This document shows, in pieces, positions 7,503-16,609 of a stretch of 39,673 nucleotides of DNA. The stretch is from Timaviella obliquedivisa GSE-PSE-MK23-08B. Lineage in GTDB: Bacteria > Cyanobacteriota > Cyanobacteriia > Elainellales > Elainellaceae. Where the stretch lies: assembly GCA_019358855.1 (NCBI GenBank), contig JAHHII010000022.1, positions 1-39,673 of the forward strand. Reading direction: 5' to 3'. Below the pieces are notes generated by a model. It did not search any database. It was not told the DNA's origin and saw only the letters and a list, made by a program, of their open reading frames with translations. The stretch's first letter is position 1, and each line of letters begins with the position of its first letter. Made by a program: the position numbers and the translations under genes.

Positions 7503-8543
7503 ATGGTGGAAATTTTGTCATCTGACGCGTTTTTGTCTACTAATCTCAGCCTTTCAATTGTTGTTCCTGTTCACAATGGGGGAGAAAGCTTCCGCCGCTG
7601 TTTGGCGAGTTTGAAGAGCTTTGCCACTGCCGCGATTGAAACCATTATCGTAGTTGATGGTGGTACAGATGACTCATGGCAGCTTGCTGAAGCGTCTGGA
7701 GCGAAAGTCATTCTGCTTGACAGTACAGGGGGACCTGCAAGAGCGCGAAATCTTGGCGCGAAAGCAGCACAGGGGGATATTCTCTTCTTCCTAGACGCGG
7801 ATGTGACGCTTGCACATGACACGTTGGCGGAGGCATTAAAAACTTTTCAGAATCAGCCGATGATTGCTGCCCTGATTGGTTCCTATGATGACGCACCGGG
7901 TGCAGCCAACTTTTTATCGCAGTACAAAAACCTCTTTCATCACTACACCCACCAGACGGGCTGCGAGGAAGCTTCAACTTTCTGGGGAGCCTGTGGTGCA
8001 GTTCGACGCGAGGTATTTTTGGCGATCGGTGGTTTTGATGAGTCCTATCGCTATCCGTCGATTGAAGATATTGAACTGGGCTATCGTCTCAGACGCGCTG
8101 GGCACCGAATCTGTCTTTGTAAACAGGTGCAGGTCAAGCATCTCAAACATTGGGGGCCAGTTAATTTGTTGCGGGCAGAAATCTTCTATCGAGCGCTGCC
8201 CTGGTCTGAATTGCTATGGCGCGATCGACAGTTTGTCAATGATCTAAATTTGCAAACGTCAAGCCGTCTCAGCGTCGTACTCACCTACAGTCTGTTGCTG
8301 GCTTCGATTAGTGCGCTATGGTGGTCAAAACTTCTGATCGTAGTTGGACTTGCGAGCATTGCGCTCCTCCTGATTAATTGGCCCGTCTATCGATTCTTTC
8401 TACAAAAGCGGGGACTGGGGTTTGCTCTCAAGGTGATTCCCTGGCATTGGTTTTACTACTTTTACAGTGGGTTTGCTTTTGCAGTCGCAACGCTCCGCTA
8501 TCACTTGTTCCCCCGCGCAAAAAATAGGTTTTCCCAAGCTTAA
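7503..8543 (+). CDS. Family-2 glycosyltransferase with C-terminal membrane segments
   Basis: First gene of the polysaccharide cluster. The N-terminal GT-A domain starts LSIVVPVHNGGESFRRCL, has the nucleotide-sugar/metal-binding DAD near residue 98, and FWGACGAVRREVF and YPSIEDIELGYRL in the acceptor region. Two hydrophobic segments follow at about residues 255-305, and a third aromatic stretch lies near the end, so the enzyme is probably anchored to the inner membrane and transfers a sugar to a lipid-linked or growing glycan. Donor and acceptor cannot be inferred. Its neighbours are a flavoprotein, further glycosyltransferases and an ABC exporter. Confidence 0.85.
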   Translation: MVEILSSDAFLSTNLSLSIVVPVHNGGESFRRCLASLKSFATAAIETIIVVDGGTDDSWQLAEASGAKVILLDSTGGPARARNLGAKAAQGDILFFLDADVTLAHDTLAEALKTFQNQPMIAALIGSYDDAPGAANFLSQYKNLFHHYTHQTGCEEASTFWGACGAVRREVFLAIGGFDESYRYPSIEDIELGYRLRRAGHRICLCKQVQVKHLKHWGPVNLLRAEIFYRALPWSELLWRDRQFVNDLNLQTSSRLSVVLTYSLLLASISALWWSKLLIVVGLASIALLLINWPVYRFFLQKRGLGFALKVIPWHWFYYFYSGFAFAVATLRYHLFPRAKNRFSQA

Positions 8544-8647
8544 ACCAATTGATGCTGTGAGGTTTGGGCTTGCAGCAATGAGTTTACTTGTTAGAAATAG
8601 CGATCGCTTTAGGTCGTTTTTGTCCAATCATCATTGAGATCTAAAGT

Positions 8648-10153
8648 ATGCATGTATCCCAAGAGAGAACGAAACTTTCGCCTGTTGTCATTATTGGGGC
8701 AGGGCCTGGCGGACTGACAGCAGGGTATGAATTACTCAAGCAGGGCATTCAGTCCGTTACGATCGAACAAGCTGACAAAGTAGGGGGCATATCTCGCACC
8801 GAAACCTACAAAGGCTATCGATTTGATATTGGCGGTCATCGTTTCTTTAGCAAAATTGAGCAGGTACAAAAGTTCTGGAAAGAGATTTTAGCTAGCGAAT
8901 TTATTCAGGTTCCGCGTCTTTCCCGGATTTACTACCAAGGCAAGTTTTACAATTATCCGCTTTCGCTGGTCAACACACTTTTCAATTTGGGAATTGTCCC
9001 TAGCTTTTTCATTTTGATGAGCTATTTAAAGGCGAAAGTCAAAGCAAAACTTCAGCTTACGCCTGAGCCAGAAACCTTTGAAGAATGGGTAATCGATCGC
9101 TTTGGTGAACGCCTCTACCAAATTTTCTTTAAAACCTACACTGAGAAGGTTTGGGGCATTCCTTGCAACAAAATTCGGGCAGACTGGGCTGCCCAGCGGA
9201 TTCAGAACATGTCGCTAAAGCGAGCAGTGGTCAACGCACTATTTGGTAGCCAAAACGCCAAAAGCCTGATCAAAAAATTTGACTACCCGATTTTGGGGCC
9301 GGGAATGATGTGGGAACGCTGCCAGGAGATTCTTGAGAACAAAGGTAATTTGGTACACCTCAACACGCAGGTGACGCGCATTCAGCGAGAAGGCACGCTA
9401 ATTAAAGGCATCACTGCAAAACAGGGCGATCGAACCTTTGAGATTACGGGCGATCAGTTCATTTCTACGATGCCTGTGACAACCCTGGTTCACCGTCTTA
9501 ATCCGCTGCCGCCCCCTCACATTCTTGAAGCAGCGCGGGGCTTAAAATATCGGGATTTTTTGATTGTTTCGCTAATTGTCAACCAGTCTGAACTATTTCC
9601 TGACAACTGGATTTATATTCACAGTCCCGAATTCAGAGTCGGTCGGATTCAGAATTTTAAGAACTGGAGTCCGGCAATGGTTCCCGATCAAAGCAAGACC
9701 TGTTTAGGGATGGAGTATTTCTGTAGTGAAGGGGATGCACTGTGGGAAATGTCTGAAGCAGAGCTAATCGCTCTGGCCACGAAAGAAGCGATCGAGCTTA
9801 ATTTGGGAGTGCAGCCTGGAGATGTTGAAGATGGCACTGTGATTCGCCAGCCTAAAGCGTATCCTGTTTATGACGGCGAGTATCGGCGGCACCTGAAAGT
9901 CATTCAAGACTACTTGGAGCCCTTTGAAAATCTACAAACTGTAGGACGGAACGGTTTGCACCGCTACAACAATCAGGATCACTCTATGTTGACTGCAATG
10001 CTGGCAGTTAAAAATATTTTGGGCGAACAGCACGATCTGTGGGACATCAACACTGAGCGCTCTTACCACGAGGAATTTACTAAAGAAGAATGGAAATCTT
10101 CAAAGCCGCAAGAGCAAATAGATCTTGCAGTTTCAAAAGCACAAGGAGTGTAA
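8648..10153 (+). CDS. FAD-dependent oxidoreductase, UDP-galactopyranose-mutase/protoporphyrinogen-oxidase-like
   Basis: A 501-residue flavoprotein. The dinucleotide-binding motif GAGPGG is at residues 17-22, followed by EQADKVGGISRT and DIGGHRFFS, the pattern of the amine-oxidase/UDP-galactopyranose mutase superfamily. The C-terminal NGLHRYNNQDHSM is the second FAD-contact region. Members are frequent in glycan clusters and are often annotated as UDP-galactopyranose mutase-like, though true mutase activity is not implied because this family is longer and divergent. It probably modifies a nucleotide sugar or a glycan intermediate. Its stop is one base before the ATG of the next glycosyltransferase gene, so the two are co-transcribed. 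Confidence 0.82.
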   Translation: MHVSQERTKLSPVVIIGAGPGGLTAGYELLKQGIQSVTIEQADKVGGISRTETYKGYRFDIGGHRFFSKIEQVQKFWKEILASEFIQVPRLSRIYYQGKFYNYPLSLVNTLFNLGIVPSFFILMSYLKAKVKAKLQLTPEPETFEEWVIDRFGERLYQIFFKTYTEKVWGIPCNKIRADWAAQRIQNMSLKRAVVNALFGSQNAKSLIKKFDYPILGPGMMWERCQEILENKGNLVHLNTQVTRIQREGTLIKGITAKQGDRTFEITGDQFISTMPVTTLVHRLNPLPPPHILEAARGLKYRDFLIVSLIVNQSELFPDNWIYIHSPEFRVGRIQNFKNWSPAMVPDQSKTCLGMEYFCSEGDALWEMSEAELIALATKEAIELNLGVQPGDVEDGTVIRQPKAYPVYDGEYRRHLKVIQDYLEPFENLQTVGRNGLHRYNNQDHSMLTAMLAVKNILGEQHDLWDINTERSYHEEFTKEEWKSSKPQEQIDLAVSKAQGV

Positions 10154-10154
10154 C

Positions 10155-11072
10155 ATGAGCGATCGCCATCCCTTTGTCTCCGTTGTTATTCCAGTTCTCA
10201 ACGATGCCAAGCGCTTACAAGTTTGCCTACAAGCGCTTGCGCAACAGACTTATCCACAAACTTGCTTTGAGATCATTGTTGTTGATAACGGATCTGAGCC
10301 AAGCGAGGCGATCGCTCCAATTGTTGCCGCTTTTGCAGGTATCACAGTTGCCACCGAAGAATTTCCCAGTTCTTTTGCAGCCCGAAATCGTGGCATTACC
10401 TTAGCCAAAGGAGAAGTGATTGCCTTTACCGATGCAGACTGCATTCCTGCTGTTGATTGGCTGGAACAGGGCGTTGGGACGCTACTGCAAACGGCAAATT
10501 GTGGACTCGTTGCAGGCTGCGTCGAAGTGTTTTTCAAAAATCCCGATCGCGCCACTCCAGTTGAATTGTATGAGCGTATTACTGCTTTTCCTCAACAGAA
10601 GTTAATTGAGAAATATCACTATGGAGCAACTGCCAATGTATTCACCTTTAAACAGGTAATCGATCGCGTCGGTGACTTTAACGCTGACCTCAAATCAAGT
10701 GGTGATATTGAATGGGGACAACGAGTTGCTGCTTTTGGATACACGCAGGTTTATGCTAAGTCTGCGTGTATTGCTCATCCAGCGCGCGACTCGTTTACTC
10801 AGCTTTTTAAACGCACGGTTCGATTGACCGGAGGTATTTATGATCTGTACTGCCGCAATCGATCGCTCTTTGCGCAAAACTGGATCTACTTCAAGACGCT
10901 GATTGAAAATTTAGTTCCTCCTATTAATTTTGTTTTAATGGTGTCTCGCCATGTAGAACTGAGAAGTGTTTGGCAGAAAATCCAAGTCGCGCTAGTGATG
11001 TTTTTTGTCCGTTATGTCAGCGCGGGTGAGTTGATTCGCTTAAAGCTAGGAGGAGTATCGACTAGAGATTGA
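10155..11072 (+). CDS. Family-2 glycosyltransferase (tandem paralogue A)
   Basis: A 305-residue GT-A enzyme. It opens with PFVSVVIPVLNDAKRL, followed by AARNRGITLAKGEVIAFTDA with a DAD motif, and FKQVIDRVGDF. I start it at 10155 because AAGGAG lies 6-7 bases upstream; an in-frame ATG at 10125 lies inside the previous gene. It ends RLKLGGVSTRD, nearly the same as the next gene (RLKLGGVSSRG), and the two match closely along their length, so they arose by tandem duplication. It presumably adds a sugar to the exported glycan; specificity is unknown. Confidence 0.87.
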   Translation: MSDRHPFVSVVIPVLNDAKRLQVCLQALAQQTYPQTCFEIIVVDNGSEPSEAIAPIVAAFAGITVATEEFPSSFAARNRGITLAKGEVIAFTDADCIPAVDWLEQGVGTLLQTANCGLVAGCVEVFFKNPDRATPVELYERITAFPQQKLIEKYHYGATANVFTFKQVIDRVGDFNADLKSSGDIEWGQRVAAFGYTQVYAKSACIAHPARDSFTQLFKRTVRLTGGIYDLYCRNRSLFAQNWIYFKTLIENLVPPINFVLMVSRHVELRSVWQKIQVALVMFFVRYVSAGELIRLKLGGVSTRD

Positions 11073-11117
11073 CCGCTTAAGATTCACGCTTCTGGCGCGA
11101 TCGCCACCCACAAACTT

Positions 11118-12032
11118 ATGACTTCAACGCCTTTTGTTTCTGTTATTATTCCGGTCTTCAACGATATTGATCGACTTCAGCGCTGTCTGGCGGCACTGGA
11201 GCAGCAGACCTATTCAAAGTTGTGGTATGAAGTGATTGTGATTGACAACGGTTCAACAGAGGGAAACGTTGCAGAAGTGGCTACTGCTTTTGAACAGGTG
11301 ATTACGACCTTTGAGTCTCAAACTGGTTCTTATGCCGCTCGCAATCGAGGATTGGCATTAGCGAAAGGAGAAGTGATTGCCTTTACTGATGCAGACTGTA
11401 TTCCTGCAACCAACTGGCTTGAAAATGGTGTTACCGTTCTGCTAAATACATCAAACTGTGGTTTAGTCGCAGGTAAGATTGATATCTTTTTTAAGAATCC
11501 GGCAAAACTGACGCTTGTAGAGCGCTACGAAAATATCATGGCGTTTCAGCAACGAGAACATTTAGAGCAGTATCAATATGGCTCAACGGCGAACGTCTTT
11601 ACGTTTCGGCAGGTGATCGATCGCGTCGGGCAGTTTGATGCCACACTTAAATCGAACGGTGATTTTGAGTGGGGACGACGCGTTGCGGCTCACGGCTATC
11701 AGCAAGTTTATGCTGAGAATGCCTGTGTCGCACATCCGGCGAGACATTCTTTTGCTGAACTATACAAGCGATCGATTCGTTTAGCAGGCGGCATTTATGA
11801 TGCACAAATTCAGCGCTGCGGGACGGCACTGCAACGCAACAAACTTTTTGTCAGAAGCGTTTTAGAAGACTTTTTATCTCCGGTTTTAGAGATTCCCAAT
11901 GTTCTTTCAAACTCAAATCTTAGAACGTTGGAGCAAAAAGCCGAAATATATTTCATATCGTTATGGGTGAAATACATTCGTGGATTTGAGAAAATTCGGC
12001 TCAAGCTCGGCGGCGTTTCATCACGAGGATAA
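11118..12032 (+). CDS. Family-2 glycosyltransferase (tandem paralogue B)
   Basis: A 304-residue GT-A enzyme closely related to the gene before it: the same KGEVIAFTDADCIPA core, ATANVFTF/STANVFTF and HPARxSF blocks, and the same C-terminus. Divergence is greatest in the first third, between the P-loop-like IPVFND block and AARNRG, which forms part of the donor pocket in GT-A folds, so the two copies may use different sugars. The gap to the previous gene is 45 bases. No strong ribosome-binding site precedes the ATG. Confidence 0.87.
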   Translation: MTSTPFVSVIIPVFNDIDRLQRCLAALEQQTYSKLWYEVIVIDNGSTEGNVAEVATAFEQVITTFESQTGSYAARNRGLALAKGEVIAFTDADCIPATNWLENGVTVLLNTSNCGLVAGKIDIFFKNPAKLTLVERYENIMAFQQREHLEQYQYGSTANVFTFRQVIDRVGQFDATLKSNGDFEWGRRVAAHGYQQVYAENACVAHPARHSFAELYKRSIRLAGGIYDAQIQRCGTALQRNKLFVRSVLEDFLSPVLEIPNVLSNSNLRTLEQKAEIYFISLWVKYIRGFEKIRLKLGGVSSRG

Positions 12033-12045
12033 AGGGAAGGCAATT

Positions 12046-13320
12046 ATGAAAATCGCGTTTATTGTGGGTCACTTTCCGATGCTATCAGAAACATTTATTC
12101 TGAATCAAATTTCAGGTTTAATCGATCGCGGTCATGAAGTCGATATTTACTCTGAATTCTCCGGAGATACTTCTAAAGTTCACCCCGTTGTTGAGAAATA
12201 CGGTCTAATCGATCGCACTTACTATCTCACTCCGGTTTCTAAGAATTTACTGACACGGGCGATCACCGGACTGCAACTAATTTTGCAATATAGCAGCTAT
12301 CCGCAGTTGCTGTTGCGATCGCTGAATATTTTTAGATACCGATTTCTAGCTGCCTCTTTATGGCTATTGCATACAGTTCCTGCTTTGGCTGGGAAAGAGC
12401 CTTATGATGTTGTTCATGCTCAGTTTGGGACGCAAGGATTTCGCGGAATGCTGCTCCAAAATTTGTGCGCACCTTGGACAAAATTAATTGTGACATTTCG
12501 AGGTCATGACATTAGCAGCTATGTTGATGAGTACGGCACACAGGTTTACGATCGCCTGTTCAAAACCGGAGATTTCTTCTTAGCAAACTGCGAGTTTTTT
12601 CGGCAGCGTGTAATTCAGCTTGGCTGTGATCAACGCAAGATTATCGTTCACGGTTCGGGCATCGATTGCAATCAGTTTGCTTTTATGCCGCGATCGATCG
12701 GGGCAGATGGCAAAATTCGCATCGCTACAACCGGACGATTAGTTGAGAAAAAAGGAATTGAATATTGCATTCGGGCGATCGGAAAACTGGCTCAAACCTA
12801 TCCCAATCTGGAGTATCATATCGTCGGTGATGGACTGCTCAGACAATCATTTGAACAACTAATTCAGGAGTTGGGAATTGCCCACCTTGTCACGCTGCAT
12901 GGTCAGAAAAATCAGCGCGAACTGATCGAAATTCTCGATTGCTGCCACATTTTCGTTGCGCCCAGCGTCACTGCTGCTGATGGCAATCAGGACGCGCCTG
13001 TGAATGTTCTTAAAGAAGCAATGGCAATGGGCTTGCCCGTCGTCAGTACGCTACACGGCGGTATCCCTGAACTGGTGGAAGACGGTATTTCTGGATTTCT
13101 CGTACCAGAGCGTGATGCCGACGCTCTTGCAGAGAAATTAGGTTTGCTAATCGACCAGCCCGATCGCTGGATTTCCATGGGTAAAGCTGGACGCGCCTAC
13201 GTTGAGGCACACTACGATATGAACCAACTCAATACTAAGCTGGAGGAACTCTATCAACGTCTGCTATGGGTAAAAATGCAACAGCAACCCGCGATCGCTC
13301 AGTCAATCTCGACCTCATGA
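12046..13320 (+). CDS. Family-4 glycosyltransferase (GT-B fold)
   Basis: A 424-residue enzyme of the GT4 family, related to WcaL-type transferases. It starts MKIAFIVGHFPMLSETFILN. The C-terminal Rossmann domain has TTGRLVEKKGIEYCIRAIG, VGDGLLRQ and the E-x7-E donor-binding region EAMAMGLPVVSTLHGGIPEL. I start it at 12046 because GGGAAGG is 6 bases upstream; a longer frame begins inside the previous gene. It is the only GT-B enzyme in the cluster. GT4 enzymes retain the anomeric configuration of the donor, so it probably makes an alpha linkage. Confidence 0.88.
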   Translation: MKIAFIVGHFPMLSETFILNQISGLIDRGHEVDIYSEFSGDTSKVHPVVEKYGLIDRTYYLTPVSKNLLTRAITGLQLILQYSSYPQLLLRSLNIFRYRFLAASLWLLHTVPALAGKEPYDVVHAQFGTQGFRGMLLQNLCAPWTKLIVTFRGHDISSYVDEYGTQVYDRLFKTGDFFLANCEFFRQRVIQLGCDQRKIIVHGSGIDCNQFAFMPRSIGADGKIRIATTGRLVEKKGIEYCIRAIGKLAQTYPNLEYHIVGDGLLRQSFEQLIQELGIAHLVTLHGQKNQRELIEILDCCHIFVAPSVTAADGNQDAPVNVLKEAMAMGLPVVSTLHGGIPELVEDGISGFLVPERDADALAEKLGLLIDQPDRWISMGKAGRAYVEAHYDMNQLNTKLEELYQRLLWVKMQQQPAIAQSISTS

Positions 13321-13340
13321 AATTATCAAAGGAGTGATGT

Positions 13341-14435
13341 ATGGTTACCGCTAACTCGTTGCCTAAACAGGAACCGCAGGTCACGATCGTTGTCGTACCG
13401 CGTGAACGCTTTAGTTGCACTCGTGATTCGCTAGAGAGCATTTACGAATACACTACGCTTCCTTTTCAGTTAGTCTATGTCGATGGTAATTCTCCCCAGA
13501 AAGTCCATCACTACCTCAAAGAGAAAGCCGACGAGCGCGACTTCCAACTGATTCGCACTGATAACTACCTATCGCCCAATCAAGCCCGTAATTTGGGATT
13601 GAGCTACGTTCAAACCCGGTATGTGGTTTTTGTTGATAACGACGTGATTGTTTCTCCAGGCTGGCTTGAAGCGCTGGTGAACTGTGCAGACGAAACGCAA
13701 GCGGCGATCGTGGGGCCGCTGATGTGTCAGCACGAACCCATTCATGAAATCATTCACTTTGCCGGAGGCGAGTCGCATATCTGGGTCGATAAGACGGGCA
13801 GAAGACGGCTGCGCGAAAAAATGTATCGGCAGGGCAAGCGCGTTGATGAGGTTCGTCATGAACTTCAGCGCACTCCGACGGAACTGGCAGAGTTTCACTG
13901 CGTCTTAGTGCGAACCGAGATTTTTCAGCGATCGGGCGGACTCGACGAAGCCATGTTCAACACTAAAGAGCATCTTGACTTTTGCTTAACGGTAACTCAG
14001 CTTGGCGGCAAGATCTACTTCGAGCCTGCCAGTATCGTTACTTATGTACCCGGTCCACCGATCGAATGGTCAGATTTGCCCTTTTATATGCTGCGCTGGA
14101 GTGACGCTTGGACGCTAGCGAGCCTGCATCGCCTCAGAGATAAGTGGAACTTGTCTGAAGATGGGTACTTCCAAAATCGCTATAAGAAAGTGGGCTGTCG
14201 GCGGATGATGACGATCATTGCGCCTGTCGTCCATCGCGTCACCTTTGGACGCTACAGCAAGTTTCTGGAATCGCTTCTGGTGCAAGGCGATCGCACCTTA
14301 AATCGCTACCTCACCACTCGCCATGCCAAAAGCAACCCATACTTAAATTCAGCAGCCTTAAATTCAGCAGCCTTAAATTCAGCAGCCTTAAATTCAGCAA
14401 CGCCACAAATTCACTTGAGCAGTAAATCCTCATGA
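13341..14435 (+). CDS. Family-2 glycosyltransferase with repetitive C-terminus
   Basis: A 364-residue GT-A-like enzyme: QVTIVVVPRERFSCTRDSLE, SPNQARNLGL, and VVFVDNDVIVSPGWLEAL with DND in place of the usual DxD. GGLDEAMFNTKEHLDFCLTV supplies the downstream acidic residues. AAAGGAG lies 6-7 bases before the ATG. The C-terminus carries four copies of the pentapeptide LNSAA encoded by an exact 15-base tandem repeat (see 14343-14402), which looks like a disordered, length-variable tail. Its last four bases overlap the start of the ABC permease gene (ATGA), so the two are translationally coupled. Confidence 0.85.
   Translation: MVTANSLPKQEPQVTIVVVPRERFSCTRDSLESIYEYTTLPFQLVYVDGNSPQKVHHYLKEKADERDFQLIRTDNYLSPNQARNLGLSYVQTRYVVFVDNDVIVSPGWLEALVNCADETQAAIVGPLMCQHEPIHEIIHFAGGESHIWVDKTGRRRLREKMYRQGKRVDEVRHELQRTPTELAEFHCVLVRTEIFQRSGGLDEAMFNTKEHLDFCLTVTQLGGKIYFEPASIVTYVPGPPIEWSDLPFYMLRWSDAWTLASLHRLRDKWNLSEDGYFQNRYKKVGCRRMMTIIAPVVHRVTFGRYSKFLESLLVQGDRTLNRYLTTRHAKSNPYLNSAALNSAALNSAALNSATPQIHLSSKSS
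14343..14402 (+). repeat. Four tandem copies of a 15-bp coding repeat
   Basis: The unit TTAAATTCAGCAGCC is repeated at 14343, 14358, 14373 and 14388; the first three copies are identical and the fourth differs only in its last codon (ACG for GCC). It encodes LNSAA each time and stays in frame for any copy number. Sequence identity between copies points to recent slippage. Confidence 0.95.
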
Positions 14436-15286
14436 GAAGTCAATTTCCTAAAGTTGTTTATACCCCTGAAGGGACGTTGCGGCATCCACGACAGCTATTT
14501 AGGCAAATGTGGCACGATCTACTAGCCTCCCGCGAATTGGCATGGCGACTAATGGTGCGAGATATTAGCGCTCAGTATCGTCAGTCAGTGTTGGGTTTTT
14601 TCTGGGCATTTATTCCACCCATTGTGATGGCGATCGGCTTTACACTCGCTAGCGAAGCGAACATTTTTCAACCAGGGGCGATCGAATTGCCCTACCCCGT
14701 GTATGTGATGTTTAGCACGGCAATTTGGCAAACGTTTGTGGAAGCAGTCAGTGGTCCAGTGCAAGCAGTAGTAACGGCAAAGCCAATGATTGCTAAAGTT
14801 AACTTTCCCCGTGAGGCAATTATTTTAGCAAAAATAGGTGAAGTGCTGTGTAATTTTGTCGTCAAGCTAATATTGATCGTGGCATTATTCTTAATTTATA
14901 AAGTTTCGGTTGCCTGGACGATTATTTTAGCTCCTGTAGCTCTAATTCATCTGATTATGTTAGGTACATTAATAGGCACCTTACTATCGCCGTTAGGAGT
15001 ACTGTACCAAGATGTTTCCAGAGCTTTAGCCATGATTACGGGTTTTTGGCTATTTCTAACGCCAGTTGTCTACTCTGTTCCAGAACAAGGAATGTTAGGT
15101 TGGCTAGTCAGGCTCAATCCTGTCACTCCATTGTTGGTTACAATTCGGGAGCTTTCTACAACAGGTATTCTTTCAGAAGTTACAGGTTTCTGGATCGTCA
15201 GCGGCTTGACGTTCATCGGGCTATTTCTAGCCTGGATTGCTTTTCGCCTTGCTATGCCCTATGTCATTGAAAGAGTTAGTTCATGA
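14432..15286 (+). CDS. wzm: ABC-2 type polysaccharide export permease (Wzm/KpsM-like)
   Basis: A 284-residue inner-membrane permease with about six membrane segments. The N-terminal block LMVRDISAQYRQSVLGFFWA is the conserved amphipathic entry region of the family, and GFWLFLTPVVYSVPEQ and RLNPVTPLLVTIRE are also typical. It forms the channel through which a lipid-linked glycan leaves the cytoplasm, powered by the ATPase encoded next (15283, overlapping by 4 bases). Overlaps on both sides show tight coupling with the preceding glycosyltransferase and the ATPase. Confidence 0.9.
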   Translation: MRSQFPKVVYTPEGTLRHPRQLFRQMWHDLLASRELAWRLMVRDISAQYRQSVLGFFWAFIPPIVMAIGFTLASEANIFQPGAIELPYPVYVMFSTAIWQTFVEAVSGPVQAVVTAKPMIAKVNFPREAIILAKIGEVLCNFVVKLILIVALFLIYKVSVAWTIILAPVALIHLIMLGTLIGTLLSPLGVLYQDVSRALAMITGFWLFLTPVVYSVPEQGMLGWLVRLNPVTPLLVTIRELSTTGILSEVTGFWIVSGLTFIGLFLAWIAFRLAMPYVIERVSS

Positions 15287-16569
15287 TTAATACTAAAACC
15301 GAGGAGAGATCTACGTTTGCAACAGATAGCGGTAGTGTTATTGCAGTTGAACAGGTTTCCAAAAAGTTTTGTCGAGAACTTCGGCGATCGCTTGGTTATG
15401 GCGTTCAAGACATTGCTGCCGAATTAACGGGTAGATCTCGTAAAAGCGACACTTTGCGGCGAGGAGAGTTTTGGGCACTGAAAGACGTTAGCTTTAACCT
15501 TCGACCTGGTGAAGCATTAGGTTTGGTTGGTTCAAACGGTGCGGGCAAAAGTACGTTGCTACGAATGCTTAGCGGCTTGATTAAACCCGATACTGGGCGG
15601 ATTGCAGTTAACGGCAGGCTGGCACCTTTGATTGCGCTGGGCGCGGGGTTTAATCCAATCCTGACTGGGCGAGAAAACATCTATGCAAATATGTCGATTT
15701 TGGGACTGTCAACCCGCGAAATTCGACGACGCTTCGATGATGTCATCAATTTTGCCGAGATTGAAGACGCGATCGACTCGCCTGTACAAACCTACAGTTC
15801 AGGGATGGCAGCCCGCTTGGGATTTGCTTGCGCCATTTATGTTGAACCAGATATTTTGCTGATTGATGAAGTGCTGGCAGTTGGAGATGCTAATTTCAAA
15901 GCAAAGTGCTATCGGCGTTTGCACAAGCTCCGTCAAAACGGAGTTGCGTTTATTTTGGTCAATCACAATACTCAAGCAATTCTCAACACCTGTGATTCTG
16001 CACTTTATTTAGCTAAAGGACGGCTTATTCATGCGGGTGCAGTGGATGAAATTGTGACGCAGTATGAAAAGGATTTATTTCTTAGTGGAGTTGAACATTA
16101 TTCAAATCGTCTGGTTTTACCTTTAAAGCCAGAATCGGAAAGCTCAGGTTTAGATATTCAATCTCTTTACTTCAAAAACCCTCAAGATGAAATTTCAAGT
16201 CTTCTTGTCGTAGGCGAACCCATCAGTTTTTGTGTCAGTTGTCTGGCTCGAAAACCTCTAACCAATGTATCGCTTCACTTTAAAGTTTCCAAGGTAGGAG
16301 GTGATGACAGTGTAGGTACAGTACTATTTTTGAGCGGTGACAATGACAATACTTTCTTCAACCTTTCGAGGGGTTCACATGAGATACAGATGCAAATGCC
16401 GTACTTAGGATTGGAACCTGGATCGTATACAGCATTAGTTAAAATCAAACAAGATTCTGTTTATACTTTTGATGTGGTCGAGTCATTTCGCTTTACGGTT
16501 TTGTCAAATGGGAAAATGCAGTCCTGCAAGTTTTATCAGCCTCGATCGTGGAGTAGTGTCGCCCTTTAA
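15283..16569 (+). CDS. wzt: ABC transporter ATPase with C-terminal glycan-recognition domain (Wzt-like)
   Basis: A 428-residue protein. The ABC domain (about residues 20-255) has Walker A GSNGAGKST at about 83, the signature YSSGMAARLGFA, Walker B ILLIDEVLAVGD and the switch histidine in VNHNTQ. The C-terminal part (about 290-425) is a beta-rich extension of the Wzt_C kind, which in O-antigen exporters binds the modified non-reducing end of the glycan and so couples export to chain completion. Its presence suggests that the exported polymer carries a capping or recognisable end group. It pairs with the permease at 14432. Confidence 0.9.
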   Translation: MINTKTEERSTFATDSGSVIAVEQVSKKFCRELRRSLGYGVQDIAAELTGRSRKSDTLRRGEFWALKDVSFNLRPGEALGLVGSNGAGKSTLLRMLSGLIKPDTGRIAVNGRLAPLIALGAGFNPILTGRENIYANMSILGLSTREIRRRFDDVINFAEIEDAIDSPVQTYSSGMAARLGFACAIYVEPDILLIDEVLAVGDANFKAKCYRRLHKLRQNGVAFILVNHNTQAILNTCDSALYLAKGRLIHAGAVDEIVTQYEKDLFLSGVEHYSNRLVLPLKPESESSGLDIQSLYFKNPQDEISSLLVVGEPISFCVSCLARKPLTNVSLHFKVSKVGGDDSVGTVLFLSGDNDNTFFNLSRGSHEIQMQMPYLGLEPGSYTALVKIKQDSVYTFDVVESFRFTVLSNGKMQSCKFYQPRSWSSVAL

Positions 16570-16609
16570 CAACCTCCTGCTGCCACCCTTAAAGTAACAT
16601 CAATCTGAT

